The notes beneath the pieces are model-generated. The model made no database searches. It worked only from the letters and a program-made list of their open reading frames with translations, and had not been told where the DNA came from. A stretch of 64,000 bases of DNA from Thamnidium elegans (taxonomy: Eukaryota; Mucoromycota; Mucoromycetes; Mucorales; Mucoraceae), in contig JAIXMG010000036.1 of assembly GCA_025201345.1 (NCBI GenBank), positions 62,001-126,000 of the forward strand, read 5' to 3'. The position numbers were made by a program, and so were the translations under genes. Positions 37,330-48,563 of this stretch are shown piece after piece. Positions within the stretch are counted from its first letter, which is position 1. Each line of letters begins with the position of its first letter.

Positions 37330-37893
37330 TTAAGCAGATTCCATAACATTACGCTCAGAAACGTAAATACCATCCAAGAACTTACGGATATCCTTGTTCT
37401 TGACGAGACAAGATTGTTGGATATCAGCGGCGGATTGAGAAACGTTTTCAAGAGAGTTACCACGGAGAGTAAGTTCATCCTTTTGGTTCTTGGAAGCTTC
37501 AATGGCGACACCTTCACGCATCTTGACGTGGAAGACAACCTTTTGACCCAAGAAGTTACGGATTTCAACAGCATCTCCAGCATCGTTAATGATACAGTTA
37601 ATGGGGAAATGTGCGTAAACATAACGTAACTTATATTCGAAACCCTTGGTGACACCAACAATCATGTTGTTAACCAAAGAACGGACGGTACGGATACAGG
37701 CAACGTGCTTACGGAGACCGTGATGGACAATGAAACGGATCTTATCACCAACCTTGGTGATTTCGATGTTCAAGTGACGGAGGTTCTTGGTGAGGACACC
37801 ACGGGGACCTTCGACAGTAATTTGACGGGACTTGATGTCAACCTTAACACCCTCAGGGATGGCGAGTTCGTCTTGCTTGTAAATGTCTTTCAT
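37330..37893 (-). CDS. RPL9: 60S ribosomal protein uL6 (RPL9)
   Basis: Large-subunit protein near the sarcin-ricin loop and stalk base. Intronless frame of 187 residues, close to the 190 or so expected. Recognisable blocks are [57 protein letters not shown] and [20 protein letters not shown], then [17 protein letters not shown]. The GC-richer third positions and frequent GGT/AAG codons set it apart from the orphan genes around it, as expected for strong expression. The region upstream (37894-38030) has no TATA-like box that I can single out. Confidence 0.96.
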   Translation of the reverse strand: MKDIYKQDELAIPEGVKVDIKSRQITVEGPRGVLTKNLRHLNIEITKVGDKIRFIVHHGLRKHVACIRTVRSLVNNMIVGVTKGFEYKLRYVYAHFPINCIINDAGDAVEIRNFLGQKVVFHVKMREGVAIEASKNQKDELTLRGNSLENVSQSAADIQQSCLVKNKDIRKFLDGIYVSERNVMESA

Positions 37894-38384
37894 TTCTATT
37901 AGATTATTTATATATGTTAGGAGAAAATAGGCTTCGATTAATATAACGGATGGATGGATTCCTTACCAAATGGATATACAAATAGGGTTTCAGCTAAAAG
38001 GAAGGATCTCTCTTTTTTTTTACTCTTACTTTTTGTCTTAAAATTGGGGGGAATTCAATCGCAGTCCTCATTTTACGTTGCTATCCCGGTCCGGACACAC
38101 CACAGAGGTATTATCAAACGATATTACTTAAAACAAGGGAGATAACAATAAAAATGATACTTTTGAAATAAGCTTGCTACAGAATTTGGTATACACTCAA
38201 ATTTTGAAATTTGATGTCTCCATTTGAAGCACATTACCAAAAAAAAAAAAAATTCCCAATACAAAACTATACATTTGTTCTCCATACAGTACTATCAGCT
38301 CCAAGCTCTGGGAGTCCAAAATACATTAAAAAAGTTGTTTAAAATGCACGGCAATTTATTAATTACAGCGTTTTATTATCGTCA
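37894..38384. other. Intergenic, no gene seen
   Basis: Promoter side of RPL9 and terminator side of the double-Hsp70 gene. Contains short A runs and CCCGGTCCGGACAC at 38083, otherwise unremarkable. Confidence 0.4.
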
Positions 38385-40896
38385 TTATTCATATATATTA
38401 GCAACTACAATTTCATCTCTAAACTTAAACTTGGGGATCGAGCCGTCTTTACACTGACCTATATTTGCTTCAAACATGGCTTCGTTTTTATCAGGAAATA
38501 ATAATCGAATTTCAAAGCTTAAACGAGACCGAACACGAGTATTATTTATATCTTGTTCCAAATCTTTTGTATCTTCTCTCTTTAAAGAAATTTCAAACTG
38601 ATGGATCTTTTTAAATCCTGAATCGTCATGTTGATCGATTTTTGCTCCAATAACTGTCATATATGATTTAATAATAAAAACTACTATTTTTTAAAAAAGA
38701 AAATCATGTATTACTTACATCTCTTATCTTCTTCTTCTTTTGCATATATAGCTAAGGGGAAAAAATCGTTAAAAAACAGAATCAATTAAATATATATAAC
38801 TACTTACTAGCATAGACTACACATTCTTGGTCCGCAAAGAACCTTTCAAAAGTACCAACTAACTGTAAATTCATGGTCACTGGATCATTTTGATTTATTA
38901 GTCTAGTCTTTGTTTCAGAGCCCATCTTGATGGTCTTGGATGAACCCTTCTTTGATTGAAAATGCAAATCAACTTGTTTTTCTGTATCCACAATAACCAA
39001 AGGTAATTCTTTAGTCAGTACCGGATGAGCCTGTACACTAACAGCGTACGTTCGTCTTGATACTCTTTCCGTATGTAATACTGGCTCTAAACCATACATG
39101 GCTGCACCATAAATCACTTCATTATCATTACAGGAAGAAAACACAATTCTTTCTGCATTCTCAGTGTATTTCATCAACGAACAATACAGATATTTGACAA
39201 AGGAATCTTTTACGACTTTATCTACTTCTCCGCTAGCTTCTAATAGGTTTCCACTGACAAATATATGATCAAAGTTGTGATTTCCGGTAATACCCGCCTG
39301 AATAATTGACATATTCATCGTTTCAACAAGCTCCTTAATGGTAGGATTCAAAATTTTGTTCAAGAAACTATGTGGTGTAATTTCAATAGTACAACATGAA
39401 CTGATAGAAATTGTTTGTCTGTCTGTATTACTACAAAAACTTAAAATACTCTAAGGCAAAATATATATATATATATATATTATCGATTAGCGTGCGTGAT
39501 TTTTTTTTTTTTGCATTTCTAAAAATCGGAGTCTCACCTTGACGTAGTATATTACTCCATAATTCAAGTCATTATCATATTTTCTAGTATCTTGTCGATG
39601 TAATTCTGAAGAACTACAAACGTGATTTTCTGGTTTATCACGGGTATATTGACTTAACCGTTTCACCATTTTACCAACAACATCAAATTCAAACGTTGTA
39701 GACCTTAATTTACGTACATTTTGATGTTCGATTTGGTTTTGATCACTAATATTTGTTGTTTCATACAAACTCAAATGGAAACAATCTCGTTGTATATTGA
39801 TTTGTATAAAACGATTTGCGTATGCACTGTAGTCTTTTACTATATCCTTTGACCTGACAGGAAGTCCAGAATTCTTGTTATCTTCATCTTGATGAGATTG
39901 TGCTTGTTCATCAACATGAATAATATTTTTCTTTTCTAGTACAAACTGTTCTAATTTTTTAAACAAACATGCAAGTATAAGATCTTCCATATCATCCCTT
40001 GATTCTTCTAAAACAAATCTACCAATGACATATATTTTATCAATTTTTTGAATACGAGAACTTGCATTCGATCGAAAGCTACCCTTTGGAATATTTTCTA
40101 TCAAATCACGAATAATAGGCTTCATCAATCGGTCCTCAATTTCTTCAAATGACTTATCTTGGTTATACAAATTCGAAATACTCTCATCGTCGAACGGACA
40201 AGGCATTTTTACTGAATCTTGGACTTCTGCTTTATCCGGATCATCTATATCCTCTCGTGTATGTTTAAATGAAGCTACATCGACGTTCTTAACTACATGT
40301 CGCGAAACACAGCACATATTATTTGATAATATTTTAATTTTCCAAAAGTACATGTCTTCAGTATAATAAACCTTTTTGTAATACATGGCCGAAGCATCCT
40401 CTCGAGTCAACAGTAATAATTTTTTCTTGTGGCGCATATCTGGTCTTATACCAAACAAGCCAGCATCCCTCGCAATATCCCTCATCTCCTTTTTCGTACG
40501 AAAGAAATTAAAGCTGTTTTCCATAGTTAAGCAGTATCTAATTTTATTGATACCAATACCTTTACCACGCTCCTTTTTAATATAAGTACTAGCATATTCA
40601 TACAAGCATTTTAAATAATCGGTAATGAACTTTTTGAAATCGTCTTTGGATGTAGACATCATATAGTTGGGCGTTACACAGCGACTACTGTTCGGTCTCA
40701 CTTTTGCTCCCCAGCCGACAATTTTTTCAGGAGGTTTATCCGAATATTCTAATACGGTTGGAATCTTGTACGTTGTCTTCTGAGCTCTTCCCAAGTGGTT
40801 TTCAGTGACCTTGACAAATCTCATTTGCGAGTATATTTGATCCTCTCTATCTAGCTCGAAATAACAACACGTTGAAAATTCATATCCAATATCTAC

Positions 40897-40934
<38 letters not shown>

Positions 40935-42789
40935 TAAATATACTTGATAAATATATATGTATAGGGGTGGTTTTACCTATACAGATGAGTAACTTGGACT
41001 GACTAGAATCGAAATCAGAGCTTTGAAAATTACTTGAGATAATACTTATTTCTCGTGATCGTTTCAATTCTTCTAACCCGTAATAGATCGCACCTTGCAT
41101 CGCCGCTAAATTACCAGACTCATCTGTAATCACTTCGCCTACAACGTCCTTAAACCTTTTCTTCGTCTGCTCTTGCAAATATTTAGATTCACCAAAGCCA
41201 CCAAGAAGAAAAATGGCTTCAATCTTGGTAGAGTTGGCTTTTTTAATTTGATTATCAATTAGGCTTAACGTTTTTTCTACTTCGGGGTCAAATACACGGA
41301 TGCACATTGTATCTCTATATACATGTAACATATCTCCGTTTCCTTTTCTATCCTTCTTTATTATAAACTCTGGTTTCTCGTCTTCTCTATACGTTTTGGT
41401 TACACGCTGGTCTCCGCACAAGTTCAAAAGTTGTAAATCAAATGTGGTAGCTATACATAGGTATACGAGTTTTTTTTTTTTTTAATATTAGAATTTAACT
41501 GATGCTATAAATTACATACCATTCTTTACATCTTCACTTTCTCTTTCCTCATCGTTTTCATCGTATTCATATTCATCTGAATCTGAATCTGAATTATAGC
41601 TCTCTGGTATACCTTTGAATTCTTTCTAAAAGGAAGGTAAATAAATTACACATAAAAAACAGTAATGGTACTAGTATATATCAATAATAACGTACCTTGA
41701 GTTCATCAATAAATATCTCCATGAGCGGGGAGATAGCGTACTTTAGCTCTTGCTTTTTATCCTCCTCAGCTTCATGAAACAAAATATCCAGCAAGACATT
41801 TTCCATATTATCATCCACAAACCCAGATCCACAATGACCACCGCTATCAATTGTTAACTGACATCTACCAATCAACGTACTATCGCGATTATTAAATGAC
41901 GCGTCTGTAGCTTCATATGTAGCCAAATCCACTGTGCCCCCACCAGCATCACAAATTAAGTACCTACTCCCCTTTTGAAACTTAAATGTATTACGTTTTA
42001 AACAAATCTCTCGTTCACAAAACAAGGTGGCGGCCAGTGACTCGTTGATAATAATCAAACGGTTTTCGTGATCCCCTTTATTGATAATACCAGCGTCTTT
42101 TGCCATGATACGCATTGCGGCACGTTCATCATCATCCCATTGTGCGGGTACAGTTAAAATATATCGAATTTTTTCTGTATCTACTTTAGCGATAGCATCT
42201 TTGTTAATATCGTTGTAAGCTGTTTCCTTCATCTGTCGTAGGTAATCGATGGTGGCAGCTACGTTCAAATGATCATATTGGTTGTGCTCCTCTTCATCAT
42301 CAGCTGTTTTATCGGCCAATTTAATTTTAAACTTTCGAAGGATCGTGTTTCCTTGTTCAAGTGTTGGATCGTCTTCATCTTTACCAATACGTTTCCATGT
42401 TTCGTATGCGGAAAAGCCCCAGTCTAAAAACACTTGCCTTTTAGAATAAATGGCAATTGTAGGTACCTTGAAATGATTATTTCCACGTCCCCTATATATA
42501 TATATATATAAAAGGATATGAATATTTTTGTTGCTGTTGTTAAGGAATATATATCACATACCAATCTTCCACAGCATGAATATCATCCTTAATTAGACCA
42601 TAGTCATCTTCTTTCAAAGCTTTTATAACGTTTTTTCCTGTGTGAATATAGCAACAACCAGAATAAGTCGTGCCAAAATCTATTTTTTTTTTTTACTTAG
42701 TCAAGTAATTTTTTTTAAAAAAATATGCATTTTTTTTTATTACCAAAGCTAACAATATATTCAAACGAGTTATAGTCAAATACCTTCAT
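38385..42789 (-). CDS. Tandem (double) HSPA12-like Hsp70 protein
   Basis: Nine exons, 42744-42789, 42562-42679, 41696-42491, 41520-41625, 40977-41450, 39538-40892, 38808-39450, 38719-38751 and 38385-38653, all join in phase: 1,279 residues, about twice a normal HSPA12. Module 1 (1-513) keeps DFGTTYSGCCY, RYILTVPAQWDDDERAAMR, LICDAGGGTVDLATYE and IFLLGGFGESKYL, so an active ATPase is likely. It contains an acidic insert (SDSDSDEYEYDENDEERESE). Module 2 (514-1279) begins LLICIGDIGYEFSTCCYF, aligned with the phosphate-1 segment but without its residues. It keeps IRYCLTMENSFNFFRTKKEM and TERVSRRTYAVSV, and lacks DAGGGT and GGFG. It is probably a pseudo-ATPase fused to the beta domain. The intron at phosphate 1 is phase 1 in both modules, as in the gene at 34322, which supports origin by tandem duplication and fusion. 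Confidence 0.85.
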
Positions 42790-43961
42790 CCAAAAAAATT
42801 AAAGAAAAAAGGAAAAGGGAAACTAAAAAAGAGCCACTCTCTTTTTATTTAAAAAAACATATACATGTTACACTTGTAGAACGATCAGCCAAGCCCTCTT
42901 TTTTATTATTCGCTATCCTATTCTTGATTTACTACTTCGTGTCCGTGTCCCATTTTTCAAATAGCTGTCACAGAGTAAATAAGAACATAACGCGTAAAAT
43001 AAAATAAAAATAAGGCCATTTATATAAGTTCCTTTTCTTTTACTACATTTTGCTTTTTTTTAAAAATTATACCAAGAACTAAATTAACAGAAGCAGAAAA
43101 ACGAGAAAGGGAGCGTATCCGAGAAGCTAAATGAAGAGAGAATCCCAAAGTAAGAGAACGTGATAACTCTAGGACGCGTTGAACAGATATTCTTAGTAGT
43201 ACTGAACACATAATTTACTTAACTATATATAAGAGAGTTGAAGTTGAATCATCTTCTACCTCTCAAGGTTCCGAGCAAGAAAGTCCGGGGCCAAGTGCAG
43301 AAACTAGTAGAAAGAGTGCTTACAAATCAAATATAGATAATTGAGAAAGAGTTGGTTCTCAACACAGAGAAAGATACGAAGAGAGAGTACGTAGATGAAA
43401 TACATAATCTAGAAGGCTTGATAAATGCTGATGCCGCATATAAAGTTTTAGGCTCAGTTCGAATTTCTCTAGCTTACTGGAAAACTGAAAAATCCAATCT
43501 TATGGCTATGACTGGATAATTAGGAATACCAGCCTTTTTTTATCCCTTTGTCGGCTTCCCTTTGTCGACTACTGAAAAAAAAATGGTCAGAAATAATTAT
43601 GATTTAAAAAAAATTAGTACATAACGAAGATATCATTGGAGAAGATGTAACTACTATGTCGAGTGCAGAAATTACAAGATTGATTCAGTCAGATGTACCT
43701 ACCTGCTCAAGGTATTTTGATAGAAGGCTCCGTCATTTGAAAGCAACGTCGAAACTACCAGTGTTTTATTACACTATGGGGTTACACTAGGCTTTCACAA
43801 AATCAAACTCACTTTTGATTGCATTGTAGATGTTATATTGTATTTTATCATCAATAAATCAAGCATCCAGTTATGACGCTACATTTTTAGAAGAGATTCG
43901 ATTTTTAATGTTTATTTTTACTTTGCAAAAAAAAACTTTCGTTTATTAAAGCCAATAAAAA
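42790..43961. other. Promoter region of the double Hsp70 and coding scraps
   Basis: TGTTACACTTGTAGAACGATCA (42866-42887) is shared with the promoter of the decayed copy (53469-53490). Further right, degenerate plus-strand text (ESPGPSAETSRKSAYKSNID around 43285, NLEGLINADAAYKVLGSV around 43410) is a dead orphan gene. A 100-base block at 43760-43865 matches the outer end of the inverted-repeat arms (TTACACTA-GGCTTTCACAAAATCAAACTC). Confidence 0.5.
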
Positions 43962-44173
43962 ATGTCATTAACCCTAAAAATTAAGCCATACATTTCTGTT
44001 CCCGAGGAGATCAAAGTCCCTCTTGATCAAACGGATCAGATTTTGGACACTTTCCCAAAACTTATGCTGTTATGTGGATTTCTGGAAGGTTATGTCATGC
44101 AAAGCCTGAAAAAGTGACAGCAACTGTCAAAAGAAGGATCACCTTGTATTCTTGTTACAAGGAGATTCAATAA
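43962..44173 (+). pseudogene. Frameshifted, truncated paralogue of the FAR1-like gene
   Basis: Reads MSLTLKIKPYISVPEEIKVP and DQTDQILDTFPK, then a one-base loss shifts to YAVMWISGRLCHAKPEKVTA and VKRRITLYSCYKEIQ-stop. This parallels the gene at 8057-8701 (MTLSTPEIKPYIPIPDEIKV, DQMDQVIETFPDKYAVVWIA, VKRKRITLHSWYKTYF) over its first 75 residues. The zinc domain is missing; a 35-nt A run (44183-44217) follows immediately, perhaps marking a retrocopy tail or a break point. Confidence 0.8.
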
Positions 44174-44181
44174 ACTACTTA

Positions 44182-44218
<37 letters not shown>

Positions 44219-45246
44219 GATCAACATGAGCTAGTTCATTTATAGATGCAAAATCTTTCTATTGAAAAATGATACGACTACTATCTTGGTAGTGAGCTTA
44301 GTAGCGATTTCGCCTTTGCTTTTTGTTCCCTTTTCATCAATCAGAACGACCGAAACTCAAAATAATGAAAGTAGGCGATATGTTGCTACTAAATCTTTTA
44401 TTTAAAAACGTAACCGGTATATACATATATCTATTTTTCATATATCAAAAACATACGCTTTTAAAAGAATTTTATGATCTAGAAGTCGAGGTATAACTTC
44501 TGGAGGAGGGAACTGAAAAATTACATTTTATTGATAGATAATTATTTATACGCGATTCTCAAAACGATGATACAACAGACGATATAGAATACTTATTTAA
44601 GCGTACGGTGTTTTCTGATTCTAATTTCAAAGCTTGATCAGTGTCAAGAAAGGAAGGTTCTTTATTATTCTCAGAACTTCTGACAATATATGTCCGATGG
44701 TTATGATGTTATTATTATTCTAAATAGGTTGATCCGTAGTTCAGATATTCTTTATACATAAATTAGCCTGATAAATAATGTTATGCAAGTAATCAATTTT
44801 TTATTTGTCTATTAAAGCTGTGAAAAACAGTCCTTAAAAAGTAATCAGAAGGTGGATATATAGCTTGTATATATCAGAAAATAAAAAGAGTAAAATGTAT
44901 TGCCCATAAAAGTTTAGTCAAAAGGAACTGAATGCTATCAAGTTACTTCTTTTACATCAAGAGATCCAGTATGGATCAGGATAAAGGAAAACTTGTTCTT
45001 ATCCCGATTTTACGTGGGAATCAAGTTTTTTCCGATTAATCAAATTTCTTACTTATAAATCAATGAAAAAAAAAAGTATTTAAGTTGTATCATCACATCT
45101 TTCTTCCTTTTCCTCTTCATCAAATTATATTGATAATAAAATCCAAACTCATTACTCTCTTATGGTCGAAATTCAGACACTTTAAGGTACTCATTAAAAC
45201 GCTTCTAATATAATTTTATTTTAATAAACCTCTTTCTTTATAAAAG
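44174..45246. other. Degenerate DNA, A35 run
   Basis: Begins with A35. Remainder has many stops in all frames; text resembling remnants of the neighbouring orphan genes but nothing that can be named. Confidence 0.35.
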
Positions 45247-46412
45247 AATGAGTTTCGTACTTTATCTGAAGAACATAATATTCTTAGAAAAGACGCTATA
45301 AACTTTGCATACTATATGGTTATTCATTGGTTGGATAATAGAGAAACTTCAACTTGTCCTCTTTTACTTCAAGGAAGATTCTGGAGTCATTGTTATAGGT
45401 TAGTCAGTGACTATGAAGACTACCCTGCAACTATTATATGTTTTTAAAGACGTTAAAATTGAGAAAATATAACTCATTGTGTTTATTTTATAGAATTTTA
45501 CCGCGGAAATGCGATTACGATTTCGTAAATTTGATGTTTTAAGACAAAACGAGGACAGAGGTACTAATTTACTGCTCTAAGCTATTCTTTAAACTCAAGA
45601 GTACTAATTATTCTTCTCAGTGTTTATGTATGCCAAGGCAAGTTCAATTCTGTTAATGGAGTGTTAGCTAATTCCTACACTTTATAATTTTTAAAATAGA
45701 CAATAACTATCTTTAGAGATATTAACCTGAAAATACTTTTTATCTAGTTATTAAGTTACATTTGACAAATAATATACCAATATATCAAAGACGTATTTTC
45801 AAGGGGGGGGGGGATTTTTTTTTTACAAAAAACAAGCAGGGCAATCCATTACGAAATTTCAATCCCTGTCGATTAGGTAGTTATAATAATCAATGAGTTA
45901 AACCTTATGATATCTTATTAACAACATTACATATGTGATAGCTCGAGAAGCGCTGGAAAAATTGCTTAAAGCAAGAGAAACTGATCTACCAAATGAGTAT
46001 GTAACCACATTGCAAGAGTTTTTCAAATATTACAGAATTTTGTTTTTGAAAAGTCTACTTGATTTTTAACCTTTGTGGTCAACTTAGACTTCAATATACT
46101 CGTTGGCATATCGTGTTTGGAAATAAAAAGTAAAATGTTATTACTGATTATAATTATGCTACTCCTCAAAGAATCACAATATTATGCGGATCCTTTTAAA
46201 GGATATTGATTCATACGAAATTGCTGTAAAAAGATGGTCTTTAATTCCTATAGCCACACATCAAATGGGTATCGTACATTTATTATTATATTAAGCATGA
46301 TGGCATATAAAACTAATCTACTTTTTTTTCGTCGTTGGTTCGCGTAAACTATAGTGGTGCCTCTGTAGTGTTCCATTTACTTCAGTGCATCAAGACTAGT
46401 GTTTTATTACAC
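45247..46412 (+). pseudogene. Decayed multi-exon orphan gene
   Basis: Coding-like pieces in order: NEFRTLSEEHNILRKDAINF and YMVIHWLDNRETSTCPLLLQ up to a donor at 45399 (GTTAGT); NFTAEMRLRFRKFDVLRQNE ending at a GTACTA donor (about 45560); AREALEKLLKARETDLPNEY and LQEFFKYYR (45945-46040); and NYSGASVVFHLLQCIKTSVL (46340-46400), which continues into inverted-repeat arm 1. Phases between pieces do not all fit and stops intervene, so the gene is dead, but it suggests the arms carry the 3' half of the same family. Function unknown. Confidence 0.45.
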
Positions 46413-47596
46413 TATGGAGTTACACAAAATCAAACTCAAATTCACCTCATGTCTGATTGCATTGTAGATGTCATATTGTATTTGTTTTTATCATCAGTAA
46501 ATCAATTGATGAGTTGATGAAGCAAAAGGCTTCGCGGCAGCACAAGTAAAATAAAAAAAAAAATGATGGCGCTTTACATACGTAGTATCTCCACCCTACA
46601 TTTGTTTTAAAACGTCTACAAAACCGAGTCTGGATGGTCTTAATACGAACTTCCTCTTCAATGAAACCCAATGTAAACTTTTAAAACTAGATCCCTGCTT
46701 TATAAATACGCCTGCTAAGGACTGGCAAAGTACTGACTCCCTCATTATCAAGTTTCTTGACTGTCACGGCACAAAGTACAAAAAATCGAATGCAGCATTG
46801 CAACTCGTACTGAAGTTGGTTACAACAACGATGTTCTCGCAACAATCACCGGAGCAAGAAAGTACGGAATCAAACTGAATGCTGAATCTAGAAATATGTC
46901 AATTCCAAGAAAGAGAGAGCGAGACGAAGTGTAGGCCTGGAGAGTACTTGGAAAATAATTTCACACTTGGCCATTAAAGACAACAGTATAGAAAGTGGTC
47001 GGGAATACCTGATGAAATTGATTTTAGCTACTGCGTCGTCAAAAAAAAAAAAAGAAATTGTTTCGTTTATTAGATTTACTGTTAGATATATTGGAAAAAA
47101 TATTCATTCATCCTGCAAAGTCAGAACGCTCCCGAAGTAGCAGAGCATGATTATCTTTCAAAAGTATGGGGACCAATTCTTGAAGCAGTTTTTTTCGTTA
47201 ATAATAATCTTCTAAGATTAAAAGGCGGTGAAAGTATCAATCCAAATCCGACGTTCAATAAACAAGAACTGTATGATGGAGCTGAGAAGGTTGCGGGATT
47301 CAAGGTAGATTTTAGAATCATTTTAGATGCTGATAATAATGAGTATGATGTTGGAGCTGGAGAAGCAGCACGAGATAATGCCAATACCAAACTACATCAT
47401 GACCTTGGAAAGTTGTTACGTGAAGGAAAAGATGTTCTTGATTGTTTACTATTGAATACTTCTGACGCTGTTGAAGTCTGAAATTCTGGTTCTTGGATGA
47501 TACAGATATCCGGCTTACAGGCTGAACTATCCAGTATTCATTTGACTGGAGATGGTTTGTATGTTGCCGTTCCTCAAAGAAAAATACATTTTCCTT
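46413..47596 (+). repeat. Long inverted repeat, left arm
   Basis: From TATGGAGTTACAC to GAAAAATACATTTTCCTT. It is near-identical, in reverse complement, to 48113-49306. Differences I see are an 11-base deletion near 46428 (CAGACTTTCAC present in the right arm and, as TAGGCTTTCAC, in the third fragment at 43800) and length changes in A/T runs. Confidence 0.9.
47121..47596 (+). pseudogene. 3' part of orphan repeat-family gene in the left arm
   Basis: Reads NAPEVAEHDYLSKVWGPILE, AVFFVNNNLLRLKGGES, DFRIILDADNNEYDVGAGEA and KLLREGKDVLDCLLLNTSDA in one frame to a TGA (47479-47481). It resumes in the same frame with NSGSWMIQISGLQAELSSIH to the end of the arm. One in-frame stop and truncation at the arm edge mark it as dead. 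No domain recognised; the GEAARDNANTKL and KIHFP blocks look conserved. Confidence 0.6.
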
Positions 47597-47674
47597 ATGA
47601 ATACGTAGATTTTTTTTTAAAAAAAAATACTTTCATCTGCCCAACCTCTCGAAAAGGTATTGTACCATTTACCC

Positions 47675-47880
47675 TCACCAACCATATTCATCAGCGTCGA
47701 TAATATCAAATACAGGCTCATTTTCATCGTTAGAAGAGGCTGTAGTAGATGCATTTATACCGTGATTATCGTTGCAGGCAGGTTCAACACCATACAAGTC
47801 TTGTAGAAACTTCGAAACCAAATATTCACCTCGAGTGGGAGTGTACCATGCTGGTCGTTACCAGGGTCGTATATTATTAT
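47675..47880 (-). pseudogene. C-terminal fragment of an unknown protein in the loop
   Basis: Minus-strand frame RPAWYTPTRGEYLVSKFLQD, LYGVEPACNDNHGINASTTA and an acidic end FDIIDADEYGW before TGA at 47675-47677. Upstream the frame breaks near 47872. It lies in the loop between the inverted arms and matches neither arm. Confidence 0.4.
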
Positions 47881-48029
47881 CCTCATTCTCAAATGATTCT
47901 TGTCTGTTAAAGGTTTTACATATTGGTTCACGATGGTTCTTTGTTGAGCCTATTTTTTTCTTAATAAATATAGTGCTTTTTTCCTGCTTTGTCTGTTAAA
48001 GTAAATAAAAAAAAATGACTCTCTTCTTT

Positions 48030-48563
48030 TTACGTAGGGGCTGTAAATCTTACCACGAATAAAAAAATACGCTTTAACGATTTTATGAATTTATCCAAGT
48101 TTGCTAAAGAAGAAGGAAAATGTATTTTTCTTTGAGGAACGGCAACATACAAACCATCTCCAGTCAAATGAATACTGGATAGTTCAGCCTGTAAGCCGGA
48201 TATCTGTATCATCCAAGAACCAGAATTTCAGACTTCAACAGCGTCAGAAGTATTCAATAGTAAACAATCAAGAACATCTTTTCCTTCACGTAACAACTTT
48301 CCAAGGTCATGATGTAGTTTGGTATTGGCATTATCTCGTGCTGCTTCTCCAGCTCCAACATCATACTCATTATTATCAGCATCTAAAATGATTCTAAAAT
48401 CTACCTTGAATCCCGCAACCTTCTCAGCTCCATCATACAGTTCTTGTTTATTGAACGTCGGATTTGGATTGATACTTTCACCGCCTTTTAATCTTAGAAG
48501 ATTATTATTAACGAAAAAAAACTGCTTCAAGAATTGGTCCCCATACTTTTGAAAGATAATCAT
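48030..48563 (-). pseudogene. Same orphan gene part in the right arm, frameshifted
   Basis: Here the run equivalent to the left arm's T7 in GCAGTTTTTTTCG has eight bases, so the frame before it (YLSKVWGPILEA) is shifted relative to VNNNLLRLKGGES. The same TGA after SDAVEV is present. Unlike the left arm this copy continues past the repeat boundary (48112 leftward) with SSLANLDKFIKSLKRIFLFV and stops at about 48030, so it is the longer, probably parental copy. Confidence 0.55.

Noticed and set aside
40900..40932. Continuous reading of the double-Hsp70 frame through polyPhe
   Set aside because: The A33 run makes intron 40893-40976 look open, but donor, acceptor and the phase-1 intron shared with other Hsp70 genes show it is an intron.
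40385..41485. Plus-strand frames opposite the double-Hsp70 gene
   Set aside because: Antisense to well-supported exons with conserved motifs; no own splice or start evidence.
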